The notes under the pieces are model-generated. The model had not been told where the DNA came from. It saw nothing but the letters and a program-made list of their open reading frames with translations, and made no database searches. This document shows positions 18,215-26,649 of a DNA stretch of 64,000 nt, piece after piece (position 1 is the stretch's first letter; each line of letters starts with the position of its first letter). A program made the translations under genes and the position numbers. The DNA is taken from assembly GCF_024189295.1 (NCBI RefSeq), contig NZ_JAIZEN010000007.1, forward strand, positions 1 through 64,000, in the 5' to 3' direction. Source of the DNA: Halobacillus sp. A1 (GTDB lineage: Bacteria > Bacillota > Bacilli > Bacillales > Halobacillaceae).

Positions 18215-18570
18215 ATGAAAAGAATATTAATCTTTTCTGTTCTTTCTTTTTTTTCATAGTAGGCTGCAATAGTGAAGAACAAGATTATACAGGTGATCCA
18301 ACAATCGAAGGATATGTAGTGGAGGTTGAAGATAAAAGTATATTAGTAGCTAATGGAATAACAAAGGAACAAGCTGTTCATATGAGTTGGAAAGAACTTT
18401 CTAAAGTAGATGGTAAGATGTACGATGCTTACACCTTTAAAATTGATGGTTTCTTTGAATCATTTTCCGATTTTAAAAAAGGAGACAAAGTAAAAGTATG
18501 GGGCAAGGGAGGTGCAAATGAATCTTATCCCGCTCAATCTGAATTAGATAAAATAGAACTTACAAAATAA
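18215..18570 (+). pseudogene. DUF3221 lipoprotein with frameshift in a poly-T tract
   Basis: GGAGGG precedes ATG 18215, which opens the signal peptide MKRILIFSVLSFFS and hits TAG 18257-18259. The tract at 18247-18254 has 8 T; with 9 T the frame would run on as FFIVGCNSEEQDYTGDP, giving a perfect lipobox, into the DUF3221 (YobA-like) domain: PTIEGYVVEVED, SWKEL, FKKGDKVKVWGKG, YPAQSELDKIEL. The domain is otherwise intact to 18570. The cause may be phase variation, slippage or a sequencing error. Confidence 0.7.
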
Positions 18571-18612
18571 CTGAAACACATTGTTTCAGTAACGGGGGCT
18601 TTTGCTTAATAC
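18571..18612 (+). repeat. Cassette-type intergenic repeat, copy e
   Basis: CTGAAACA and TGTTTCAG form a hairpin right at the stop of the DUF3221 gene, then GTAACGGGGGCTTTTGCTTAA carries the shared GGGGGCT loop box. Confidence 0.55.
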
Positions 18613-18787
18613 CGTTCTCGCCCCCCCTCAATACATAAGTATAGGTTTGATGAATGTTAGCTTGTTGAGTGTCAGAGCAGTTTAAAGGTTCAAAGTGATT
18701 AACGCTAATTGTAGCGGAGCAGGTTAGAAAAATAAGGATTCTGTTTTTATATTATAAATTGCAAAGTGGTTTTTAGGAGGGGAAGTA

Positions 18788-19036
18788 ATGAAACGTGTAG
18801 TAGGTATATTTTTGAGTCTTTCAGCTTTATTAACATACCAAATTGTAGATGTACTTTATTATCCTGTTGAGGAAAAAATAATAGATAATAATTCTGGAAT
18901 AACAACAGTAATATACAATTATCCTTTAATGTATAGGTCAATTTGTACCGTATTAATAATTACTTTTATCCTTGGGATATATTTTATTTTAGCAAAGGAA
19001 AAGCAAAGAAAAGAATCTATATCCTGTGATTCTTGA
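18788..19036 (+). CDS. Two-helix membrane protein of unknown function
   Basis: An 82-residue protein with helices near residues 4-22 and 50-70 and a polar loop between them (VEEKIIDNNSGITTV). TTTTAGGAGGGGAAGT precedes the ATG, a strong site. It sits between repeat copies e and f. No family recognised. Confidence 0.6.
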   Translation: MKRVVGIFLSLSALLTYQIVDVLYYPVEEKIIDNNSGITTVIYNYPLMYRSICTVLIITFILGIYFILAKEKQRKESISCDS

Positions 19037-19143
19037 AAATATCAATGGTTATATATGATAAATTGAGGGTGATGACTTTACTATATGGGGCTCTAGTGTA
19101 ATAAGTGATGTGTAACATTTTTTAGTCCCTTAAGTAAGTGATT

Positions 19144-19190
19144 TCTCGAATTCGGTCTTACTGTATCTGGGGCTTTTCTGCAATAAGTAA
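19144..19190 (+). repeat. Cassette-type intergenic repeat, copy f
   Basis: TCTCGAATTCGGTCTTACTG, then TATCTGGGGCTTTTCTGCAATAAG. The CTTA and TAAG ends can pair around the GGGGCT loop. Confidence 0.6.
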
Positions 19191-19211
19191 AACAACAAAG
19201 GGGGAATATAC

Positions 19212-19745
19212 TTGGCCGCTAGTGATAATGATCTGAAAAATGTCCATATTCGTACTGGAAAGATGAGCGATGCCAAAAAAATATTAAATATTCAAAGAGA
19301 CGTAGTCATTGAAAATGAATATTTAATTTCAGTTTCAGAAGAGTTTAGTAAAAACATAGAACAACAAAAAGAGTGGATTCAGAAGATATTAAAAAATGAA
19401 AGAGAAACCTTGCTTGTTGCTGAAATTGATGAAGAAATTGTTGGATGGCTAGCATTTCAATCACCAAACCTTCAAAGGCTGTCTCACACTGGTTCATTTG
19501 GAATGATGCTACATAAGGGTTATAGAGGATTAGGAATAGGTACCAGTTTAATCACAGAGCTATTAGCTTGGGCAGAACAGACCCCTTTGATAGAGAAAGT
19601 TAGTTTAGGAGTTTTTTCAACGAATATACAAGCAATTAATCTTTATAAAAGAATGGGCTTTATAGAGGAAGGACGAAAGAAAAAAGAAATTAAGTTAGAT
19701 GAAAATAAATACGTTGATGATGTTCTTATGTACAAAATAGTTTGA
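19212..19745 (+). CDS. GNAT family N-acetyltransferase
   Basis: A 177-residue acyl-CoA-dependent transferase. Motif A is GYRGLGIGTSLI, followed by 'ALNLYKRMGF'-type motif B (AINLYKRMGFIEEGR). The TTG start follows AAAGGGGGAAT. The substrate is unknown. It is among genes flanked by the intergenic repeats and AT-rich like them. Confidence 0.85.
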   Translation: MAASDNDLKNVHIRTGKMSDAKKILNIQRDVVIENEYLISVSEEFSKNIEQQKEWIQKILKNERETLLVAEIDEEIVGWLAFQSPNLQRLSHTGSFGMMLHKGYRGLGIGTSLITELLAWAEQTPLIEKVSLGVFSTNIQAINLYKRMGFIEEGRKKKEIKLDENKYVDDVLMYKIV

Positions 19746-19764
19746 GTACTATTATCTGAAGTTA

Positions 19765-19812
19765 TCTCGAATTCAAGTCTTAAGCAATCGGGGGCTATTG
19801 CTTAAGAAGTAA
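19765..19812 (+). repeat. Cassette-type intergenic repeat, copy g, with perfect hairpin
   Basis: TCTCGAATTCAAGTC is followed by CTTAAGCAAT, loop CGGGGGCT, and ATTGCTTAAG: a perfect 10-bp stem at 19779-19806. This is the clearest hairpin copy of the family. Confidence 0.7.
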
Positions 19813-19849
19813 TTGTCTTACATAATCGGTGTGACTAAGGAGAGAGGTC

Positions 19850-20302
19850 ATGGATTTTGCACTTAACTTTTTAATATATATGTTTATTCTTTTTCCAATA
19901 GTTTCAATTGTTCATGAGTTTGGTCATGCTTTTTTTGCAAAGCTATTCTCACAGAAAATAGAAGAGATTTCAATAGGGATGGGAAAAGTCATTTTTGAGA
20001 AAAACTTGTTAAGTATTAGGTCAGCGTATTTTGCTTTCGGTTGGGTAACACTCAATGAAGATATGGAAGGAAAAATGACAAGATTTCAAACTTCTTTATT
20101 TCTATTAGGAGGAATTATTTTTAACCTTGCTACAGCTGTTATACTTGATATATTTACAGGATATGAGTTCTTCTATTTTAGGAATTATGTAGATAGCTTT
20201 ATTTTTTTGTCCTACCTTCAAGTTCTTAACTTACTTCCAGTAACACTAATCCATGGGGAGTCAGACGGCAAACAGATGATTTCGAGAGTTTTAAAAAGTT
20301 AA
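19850..20302 (+). CDS. M50-family (site-2 protease-like) membrane metallopeptidase
   Basis: A 150-residue membrane protein with the zinc motif HEFGH at about residue 23 in the first helix region, a further helix near 80-100, and a late LPVTLIHGESDGKQ stretch. The family needs an Asp in a NxxPxxxxDG motif; here 'NLLPVTLIHGESDG' fits. Small M50 proteins of this sort may be intramembrane proteases or chaperones. GGAGAGAGG precedes the ATG. Confidence 0.75.
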   Translation: MDFALNFLIYMFILFPIVSIVHEFGHAFFAKLFSQKIEEISIGMGKVIFEKNLLSIRSAYFAFGWVTLNEDMEGKMTRFQTSLFLLGGIIFNLATAVILDIFTGYEFFYFRNYVDSFIFLSYLQVLNLLPVTLIHGESDGKQMISRVLKS

Positions 20303-20352
20303 TTCTTATCTCTACATTAACAAAGAAAATGAATAGTTTCTCAAACGAGATA

Positions 20353-20396
20353 TCTCGGAATTAATTCTTACTGTATCTGGATCGTTAGTTCAATAA
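20353..20396 (+). repeat. Cassette-type intergenic repeat, copy h (degenerate)
   Basis: TCTCGGAATTAATTCTTACTG then TATCTGGATCG and CAATAAG. It matches copy f box by box but has lost the GGGGCT loop. Confidence 0.5.
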
Positions 20397-20544
20397 GCAA
20401 TATATCTAAATGGGACCTTTATAAAGTTAGTTTTGTAGGTAATAACTTTAACAGAGCCTACATAAAGGGTGGAGACAGCTCCTTCCACAAAATTAGAAAC
20501 TTATAGTAATCTTGATTTTAGAAGATTGAGGGAGGAATCATAGA

Positions 20545-20799
20545 TTGAATATGGTCGTCAAAATATCGTCCTTCATCATACTCATGCTGAACTTATCTCT
20601 TCTAATTTTGGATCTTACATTAAATATAATAGAGATGCCGATGATGGTTTGGTTGCCAAGTATGTTAGTATTCTGGTTCATGTTGGGATACAGAGATTAC
20701 GTTGAAGAGGGTAGCAAGGTGTGGGGAGGGATTTTCATGGCCGTTTCCACAGGTTCGTTCATCATGCTTTTGTTCCTCAGGTTTGTTCACTTTCAATAG
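20545..20799 (+). CDS. Membrane protein of unknown function
   Basis: An 84-residue protein with three hydrophobic segments (about 5-25, 33-49 and 62-80) and a GYRDYVEEGSK loop. The TTG start follows GAGGGAGGAAT by 10 bases; ATG 20551 is an alternative. It is the last gene of the small-gene run and is closed by a terminator. Confidence 0.55.
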   Translation: MNMVVKISSFIILMLNLSLLILDLTLNIIEMPMMVWLPSMLVFWFMLGYRDYVEEGSKVWGGIFMAVSTGSFIMLLFLRFVHFQ

Positions 20800-20893
20800 A
20801 GGGCTTTCAAAATGTCCTTAAGATACTTTGAATTGACGAAGTATCACCTGCTCCTAAAGAAATCATCCTTCAAAATTATATAAGATCGCACGT

Positions 20894-20928
20894 AACCCCA
20901 TGCTCAGTAATTTACTGAGCATGGGGTT
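20894..20928 (+). terminator. Rho-independent terminator closing the small-gene run
   Basis: AACCCCATGCTCAGTAA and TTACTGAGCATGGGGTT pair nearly back to back, followed by TTG and a weak T run. The following gap to 21375 holds no gene. Confidence 0.75.
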
Positions 20929-21200
20929 TTGAATGTCATCTGATCTTTTATCGATAAACCCAACGCAAAAAAACGTTCCAATTAGTAGTTTATTTTCCGA
21001 TATATTCCTTGAATATTTCAAAAATCCGGATAATATAATAAATATTTTTCAATGCTCACGGGGGATATTTGGAGCAGTCTTAATCCTCCATAAGAAATAG
21101 AGGTTTAGTACTTTAAACTATTAAATCAGGTTATAGATCATATAATAATGGAATTTAAATGGAAAACAAGGAAAAGTACTCCATAACTGTTTATTTGAAT

Positions 21201-21226
21201 ACGTCATTAGACTCGAAAAATGACGT
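21201..21226 (+). promoter_or_regulatory. Palindrome upstream of the capsule operon
   Basis: ACGTCATT and AATGACGT are perfect 8-bp arms with a 10-nt spacer, 150 bp before pgsB. It could be a regulator binding site or an RNA hairpin in the leader. No T tract follows, so it is not a typical terminator. Confidence 0.45.
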
Positions 21227-21230
21227 CTAT

Positions 21231-21254
21231 TTATGTAACAGCTATGATACATAA
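21231..21254 (+). promoter_or_regulatory. Second palindrome upstream of pgsB
   Basis: TTATGTA and TACATAA flank a 10-nt spacer; a further half TTATGTGTAA follows at about 21260. With the palindrome at 21201 this suggests regulated capsule expression. Confidence 0.4.
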
Positions 21255-21375
21255 ATTAATTTATGTGTAACGCTGAGGTAATTATCTTCTAGTATATTGG
21301 TCTGCGGTTAATGAATGTTTATACTTTGACAGGCTGTCATCCAAATTCAATGAATAGGTGGATAGGGAGGTAAAT

Positions 21376-22569
21376 ATGGTAGTTGAACTAAGTATTATTA
21401 TATTACTAGGTTTGATCGCTTTTTTCCTTGGTGCCAAGGAAAAGTTGAAGAATAACAGAAACATAGAAAGTATTCCTGTGCGGGTCAACGTTAACGGTAT
21501 TCGCGGGAAGTCGACGGTAACGCGATTGATCACCGGAGTCTTGCAGAAGGCTGGATATAAGACAGTCGGTAAAACGACAGGCACGGATGCGCGTATGCTG
21601 TACTGGTTTGATGGGCAGGAGGAGCCGATCCAGCGAAGGATGGAAGGCCCGAACATCGGAGAGCAGCGGAAGGTTCTGAACAAAACGGTGGATTTAGATG
21701 CGGATGCGCTCGTGAGTGAGTGCATGGCAGTAAAACCGGATTATCAGGTTATTTTCCAGGAGGAGCTTCTGCAGGCGAATATCGGACTGATTGTGAATGT
21801 ATTAGAGGATCACATGGACGTATTAGGACCGACGCTTGAAGAGGTGGCCGATTCATTTGGGGCAGCAATCCCTTATGATGGCGACTTGATTGTCAACGAG
21901 AGCTCGTTTGTGCCTCATTTTAAAGACATTGCGGCGCAGCGGAATACGAACGTGCACGTATGTGATACATCTCTCATTTCTGAAGAATTTCTGAAAAAAT
22001 TCGAATACATGGTGTTCCCGGAAAACGCCGCATTAGCCCTGGCTGTTGCGGACATATTAGGGATTGATCATGAAACGGCGAAGCAGGGGATGTTAGAAGC
22101 GTGGCCTGATCCGGGAGCGATGCAGATTCTTCCGATCGGTGACCGGCACAACCCAAGCTATCTGATCAATGGATTCTCAGCCAATGATCCGACGTCAACC
22201 TTAAACATATGGGAGCGCGTCAAGCAGCTGAGCTATCCGACAGAAGCTCCTGTGATTATTATGAACTGCCGGGAGGACCGCGTCGATCGAACCGAGCAGT
22301 TTGCGAAGCAGGTGCTGCCTGATCTTCCATGTGAAACATTAATTTTGATGGGACAGACGACAGGGCCGATTGTTGATGCCTATAAAAAGGGCGCCCTGCC
22401 TGTTCGAAACCTATTGGATCTGGAAGGCTATGAAACGGAAGAGATTGTCCGCGTGCTTCAGCCATTCCTGACTGGAAAGACGATTTACGGAATTGGTAAT
22501 ATTCACGGCGGAGCGGAAGAGCTAGTTAAACGATTAGAACAAAACAAAATAATAAAAGGAACGGCATAG
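21376..22569 (+). CDS. pgsB: Poly-gamma-glutamate synthase subunit PgsB/CapB
   Basis: A 397-residue ATP-dependent amide ligase of the Mur ligase fold, anchored by one N-terminal helix (residues 4-20). The P-loop is NGIRGKSTVTRL, and later motifs include VNVLEDHMDVLGPTL and NCREDRVDRTEQF. It adds glutamate to the growing poly-gamma-glutamate chain with PgsC. The start at 21376 follows GGGAGG; an in-frame GTG at 21358 overlaps that site. First gene of a four-gene operon. Confidence 0.95.
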   Translation: MVVELSIIILLGLIAFFLGAKEKLKNNRNIESIPVRVNVNGIRGKSTVTRLITGVLQKAGYKTVGKTTGTDARMLYWFDGQEEPIQRRMEGPNIGEQRKVLNKTVDLDADALVSECMAVKPDYQVIFQEELLQANIGLIVNVLEDHMDVLGPTLEEVADSFGAAIPYDGDLIVNESSFVPHFKDIAAQRNTNVHVCDTSLISEEFLKKFEYMVFPENAALALAVADILGIDHETAKQGMLEAWPDPGAMQILPIGDRHNPSYLINGFSANDPTSTLNIWERVKQLSYPTEAPVIIMNCREDRVDRTEQFAKQVLPDLPCETLILMGQTTGPIVDAYKKGALPVRNLLDLEGYETEEIVRVLQPFLTGKTIYGIGNIHGGAEELVKRLEQNKIIKGTA

Positions 22570-22582
22570 AAAGGAATTACTT

Positions 22583-23059
22583 ATGTTTGCATTTGATACT
22601 GGAGATGTTTATTTAGCGTTAGTTGCTGGAATAGTTCTTAGTTTATTTTATACCGAGAAAACAGGCGTCCTGCCGGCTGGATTAGTCGTACCAGGGTACA
22701 TCGCCATGCTGTTTACGTTTCCTCTCAGCATCGCAGTCATTTTTATGATAAGTTTCTTAACCTATTTAATTGTCATGAAAGGGATTGCGAAATTCACCAT
22801 TTTATACGGCCGAAGAAAATTCACAGCGATGTTAACCGTGGGCATTGTCCTGAAAATTACCTTTGACATGGTAGTTCCGGGAATGTCTACACCTGATATC
22901 GTCAGCGGAATGATGGCGATTGGAGTTATAATCCCTGGTTTGATCGCCAATACTATTCAAAAACAAGGCGTACTGCCGACAGCAGCAAGTACATTGCTGC
23001 TTAGCGGGGTAACGTTTGGAATCGTAACAATATCAAGTGTAATCGGAGGAGGAATTTAA
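22583..23059 (+). CDS. pgsC: Poly-gamma-glutamate synthase subunit PgsC/CapC
   Basis: A 158-residue integral membrane protein with about four to five helices, similar in size to CapC/PgsC (149). Family marks include YLALVAGIVLSL, 'KTGVLPAGLVVPGYIA' and 'IPGLIANTIQKQG'. It forms the membrane core of the synthase with PgsB, 13 bp upstream. AAAGGAATTAC precedes the ATG. Confidence 0.93.
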   Translation: MFAFDTGDVYLALVAGIVLSLFYTEKTGVLPAGLVVPGYIAMLFTFPLSIAVIFMISFLTYLIVMKGIAKFTILYGRRKFTAMLTVGIVLKITFDMVVPGMSTPDIVSGMMAIGVIIPGLIANTIQKQGVLPTAASTLLLSGVTFGIVTISSVIGGGI

Positions 23060-23060
23060 A

Positions 23061-23231
23061 ATGGAAGCAACTATAAATTACAGGAAAAAGAGACAAGCCA
23101 AGAAAGAATCAAAATTAATGTTCAGTGAGTGGGTATTAAAAACAATCAAACACCATAAGAAAAGAACAACCGCAGATGCCACGTTGGGATTAATCGTTAC
23201 AGCAGCCATTGTAGTCATCAATTTGGTATAA
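23061..23231 (+). CDS. Small membrane protein in the PgsE/CapE position
   Basis: A 56-residue protein with a very basic N-terminus (about 38 residues, rich in Lys and Arg) and one C-terminal helix, 'TLGLIVTAAIVVINLV'. GGAGGAGG at the end of pgsC provides its ribosome binding site; the two genes are separated by one base. CapE and PgsE are also about 47-55 residues, but their helix is N-terminal, so homology is not clear. It stands where pgsA would be expected and is far too short to replace it. Confidence 0.65.
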   Translation: MEATINYRKKRQAKKESKLMFSEWVLKTIKHHKKRTTADATLGLIVTAAIVVINLV

Positions 23232-23235
23232 ACAA

Positions 23236-24885
23236 ATGAGTAGAAGTAAAACGTTCAATATTATGATCATCGGCTTGTTTATCCTTATCCTGATTTTATT
23301 AAATTTCAGGCAGAGCGAACAAAAGACAGAGGACGAGGATTATAAGTTGAACGATACAGCTCCCGACGAAGAAGAGGTTGGCTCTTATGGTGTAACATCG
23401 GATAGTACGATGGCAACAGAAGTAGGCATGAAAGTATTGGAGCAAGGCGGAAACGCTGTTGATGCAGCAATAGCCGTAAGCTTTGTATTAGGCGTCGGTG
23501 AGCCTTATGGATCCGGCATCGGCGGAGGCGGCACGATGCTGATTCATCCGGAAAAAGGGAGCGATGAGTCGCCAATCGTTTATGACTATCGTGAAGTCGC
23601 CCCCGAATCAGAGGATGTTCCGGAAAGCGGCACAGGAGTTCCGGGGTTTGTACAGGGCATGTATGACGTCCATGATGATCTTGGAACCGTTGATATGGAA
23701 CAGCTCATTGAACCTTCTATTAATGTTGCCAGTAATGGAGTAACGGTTTCTGAAACGCTGCACAATCGATTAAGTGATGCACAATACCGCATGCCGAATT
23801 TAGATCACATGTATCCGGACGGCGAACCAATTGAAGCGGGAGAAATCTTAAAACAGCAGCAACTCGCGGATACATTAAGAAGCATAAAGGATGAAGGACC
23901 AGACGCATTCTATAAAGGCCATCTAGCAGACGAAATTACAGATTCAGAAAATAAAATCAGTAACGACGACCTACAATCCTATAAAGTCGAAGTGTCAGAA
24001 CCGATTGAAGGGCAGTTCGGCGACTACGATGTCCTGGCACCGCCCCCGCCATCCGGCGGCATTATGCTGCTGCAATCCTTAGAAATGGCCGATAAGGTGC
24101 AGATCGAAGACACGAAGGATAAGCCGATCGATTTCGCTATGATGATGGGCATGATCAATGGTGTCAGCTACAAAGATCGTCTGGAAAAAATCGGAGACCC
24201 AGGCTTTACCGACGTTCCAACGAAAGAGATGCTATCAGAAGATTACATCAAGGAACTTACGTCCGATATTAAAGGCTCAGATCTGTCGGACGAATACAGG
24301 TCGAACTTGGATTCAGACGCCGACTTAGAGGATCACGAGAACACGACCCATTTCGTCGTCGTAGATAAAGACGGCATGATGGTTTCCGCTACAAATACGC
24401 TCAGTAATTTTTTTGGATCCGGTGAATACGTCGAAGGCTTTTTCTTAAACAACCAATTGAAGAACTTCAGCAACAACAAAAACTCACCGAACAAACCTGA
24501 GCCTGGAAAACGTCCATTCAGTTATACGACCCCGGCCATCTTAGCAAAAAACGATAACCCAGTGATCGGTATTGGGGCCTCAGGAGGTCGGAGAATCACA
24601 TCTGTCGTCGCCCAGCAATTAGTCCGAACGGTGAAATTCAATGAGCCGATTCAAGCCGCAGTTGAGGAACCACGGACATTCCTTGAATTGGATGAAGATA
24701 CGCTGCAGGCTGAGAACGATTACGTACTCTTAGAAGATCCGGAAGAAGATTCAGGCGTGGACGTTCAATACTCTGACCGAACCTCTTACTTCGGCAGCGT
24801 ACAAGGCCTCGTCATCGACTACGAAAACGACAACATCCACGGCGCCAGCGACCCAAGAAGACAAGGCAGCTGGGAGTCTAAATGA
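23236..24885 (+). CDS. capD: CapD-like gamma-glutamyltransferase
   Basis: A 549-residue Ntn hydrolase with an N-terminal signal or anchor helix (residues 7-22). Autoprocessing is expected at NTTHF, with nucleophile Thr370, followed by VVVDKDG. Other family blocks are GGNAVDAAIAVSF, GSGIGGGG, 'APPPPSGGIMLLQ' and the NTLSNFFG variation of the small subunit. In Bacillus anthracis CapD cleaves poly-gamma-glutamate and anchors it to peptidoglycan. It begins 4 bases after the previous stop, so translation is coupled. Confidence 0.9.
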   Translation: MSRSKTFNIMIIGLFILILILLNFRQSEQKTEDEDYKLNDTAPDEEEVGSYGVTSDSTMATEVGMKVLEQGGNAVDAAIAVSFVLGVGEPYGSGIGGGGTMLIHPEKGSDESPIVYDYREVAPESEDVPESGTGVPGFVQGMYDVHDDLGTVDMEQLIEPSINVASNGVTVSETLHNRLSDAQYRMPNLDHMYPDGEPIEAGEILKQQQLADTLRSIKDEGPDAFYKGHLADEITDSENKISNDDLQSYKVEVSEPIEGQFGDYDVLAPPPPSGGIMLLQSLEMADKVQIEDTKDKPIDFAMMMGMINGVSYKDRLEKIGDPGFTDVPTKEMLSEDYIKELTSDIKGSDLSDEYRSNLDSDADLEDHENTTHFVVVDKDGMMVSATNTLSNFFGSGEYVEGFFLNNQLKNFSNNKNSPNKPEPGKRPFSYTTPAILAKNDNPVIGIGASGGRRITSVVAQQLVRTVKFNEPIQAAVEEPRTFLELDEDTLQAENDYVLLEDPEEDSGVDVQYSDRTSYFGSVQGLVIDYENDNIHGASDPRRQGSWESK

Positions 24886-24952
24886 TAGAGTGGAAGTGAA
24901 GGATAACAGGTAAGGAAAAAGTTGAACTGGTGACCAACCAATTATAAAAACG

Positions 24953-24990
24953 AAAGCTTGCAGGAAAACAAACATTTTCCTGCAAGCTTT
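24953..24990 (+). terminator. Rho-independent terminator of the capsule operon
   Basis: AAAGCTTGCAGGAAAA and TTTTCCTGCAAGCTTT pair perfectly around 6 nt, then TTTT. It defines the 3' end of pgsB-capD. Confidence 0.9.
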
Positions 24991-25433
24991 TTTACGTACT
25001 AAAAGTAGGGACTGTCCCATGAACCTAATTGTTCTCCAGGTTCTACCATAAAACATTTTTGACTTTATCCCATTTTAAAACTGGAATATTATGTTACCTT
25101 AATACTATAGGAAGCCATAAAAATAAAGTGAGTCTATAATTGAATCCCGGTAACTTTAAAAACAAATCTGAAGTTCTCTAAGAGTCTAACCTGTGAATGA
25201 AAGTCATGAAACAGGAATAACTGGAGAATGAGATGATAATAGACACTGACAAGCACCACCCTCTGTAAACAAAAGACTGATATTCTACCCATCTCTACAT
25301 CTAAAACAAAGGCTAATAGCCTGCATTAGGTTATTTTCTAATAGTGGGGTTATAAATTATTATTGAGTTAAAATGTATGTTTTGAAATAATTGGAATATC
25401 ACATTCGTTTTTATTATCGAGGGGAGCTTATTT
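24991..25433. other. Intergenic region with no gene recognised
   Basis: About 440 bp, AT-rich. AGGGACTGTCCC at 25008 is a short palindrome, also seen in a variant form at 17020. Nothing else was identified. Confidence 0.5.
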
Positions 25434-25880
25434 ATGAAATCAATTTCTTTAAAATGGGTCGTCACTTTTATAAGCGGTTTAATTTTATTTCTGGGTACGT
25501 ATTATTTTGCCATGGATTTTGAGTACATAAGCTATGATGTTACAGATAAAGGACAGTTTGTTATGCATGATGGCCTAAATGAGCCGGCTCCCATAATTAA
25601 CACAGATGTCAGCAATGAAAAGGAAGGTTTGGCGGAGTTAGGTACGCAGATGGAACGTTTTAATTGGTGGGTTCTGGCATCTATGATTGCTGCGCCCTTA
25701 TTCATCGCAACCTATTACGTGTTATTAAGCAATCATGAGGCTTGGAACCAAACAATTAGGAAGAGGTACCTCAAGTTGACTATCCTCATAAATGTGGGAG
25801 TCGCTGCAGTATTTATCGTTCAATGGATTCGGTACGCGCACATAATTAATGAAAGTATGCATATTTTATTTTTTAAATGA
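25434..25880 (+). CDS. Three-helix membrane protein of unknown function
   Basis: A 148-residue protein: helix at about 8-26, an extracytoplasmic region of about 50 residues (YDVTDKGQFVMHD), and helices near 77-97 and 113-133. GAGGGGAGCT precedes the ATG. It has a topology like the 6379 protein. No family recognised. Confidence 0.65.
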   Translation: MKSISLKWVVTFISGLILFLGTYYFAMDFEYISYDVTDKGQFVMHDGLNEPAPIINTDVSNEKEGLAELGTQMERFNWWVLASMIAAPLFIATYYVLLSNHEAWNQTIRKRYLKLTILINVGVAAVFIVQWIRYAHIINESMHILFFK

Positions 25881-25952
25881 GGATCGTGGTATATGTGTTC
25901 TGTGTAAGGGAATAAATTGAAGCTTGAATAAAATATAGAATGGTGAGAGGTT

Positions 25953-26456
25953 ATGTTAATTAGAGAAATACAAGCAACAGATGCTAAAGGACTTTCTGTT
26001 CTACTTAAACAAGTGGAGGATAGTTCAGATTATATGCTTTGGGAACCAGAAGAAAGAATTTTTACTCCTGAAAATCAATTTAAGATGATTGACAGCGTTC
26101 ATGAAAAAGAAAATTCAACGATACTTCTTGCTGAAAACCGAGGGGAACTTGTGGGGTATTTATTAGCTTTTGGTGGAAATGCAAAAAGGAATAATCATTC
26201 AGCTTACATAGTTATTGGTATTTTAAGTGAATATAGAGGCCGGGGAATAGGTGCTGGACTATTTAGAAAGTTGGAAGAGTGGGCTGCTGAGCACAACATC
26301 CATAGGCTGGAGCTTACAACAGTCACAAAGAATGAAGCAGGTTTATCACTATATAAAAAGATGGGATTTGAAATTGAAGGAACGAAAAGACACTCACTTT
26401 TAATTGACGGTCAATGGCTTGATGAGTACTACATGGCAAAGTTATTGTCATCCTAA
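25953..26456 (+). CDS. GNAT family N-acetyltransferase
   Basis: A 167-residue transferase with motif A 'GILSEYRGRGIGAGLFRKLE' and motif B GLSLYKKMGFEIEGTKRHSL, ending DEYYMAKLL. This pattern resembles PhnO/YhhY-type small-molecule or peptide acetyltransferases. The substrate is not evident. It is the first of a group of small cytoplasmic enzymes on the plus strand. Confidence 0.88.
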   Translation: MLIREIQATDAKGLSVLLKQVEDSSDYMLWEPEERIFTPENQFKMIDSVHEKENSTILLAENRGELVGYLLAFGGNAKRNNHSAYIVIGILSEYRGRGIGAGLFRKLEEWAAEHNIHRLELTTVTKNEAGLSLYKKMGFEIEGTKRHSLLIDGQWLDEYYMAKLLSS

Positions 26457-26649
26457 AATTGTCTTGGTTTCAAGCCTTCATTTTAAATCACGGGAAGTTA
26501 TGAATTATAAAACTCTACTATTATGGCCGGAATGATGTCTGTTCACTAGGAGTAATCATATGTTTTCTAAAAAAGGATTTGAATTATTATAACTTTTCAG
26601 TCTTAGTACATAAGAGAGCGTGTTGATTAGATGAAAGGGGTGGTGTCAT

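Noticed and set aside
16340-20396. Integron attC sites
   Set aside because: The conserved attC core sites (RYYYAAC and GTTRRRY) are not recognisable and there is no integrase in the window; only the layout is integron-like.
23061-23231. Small gene after pgsC as pgsA
   Set aside because: PgsA/CapA is about 380 residues with a metallophosphatase-like domain; this protein has 56 residues.
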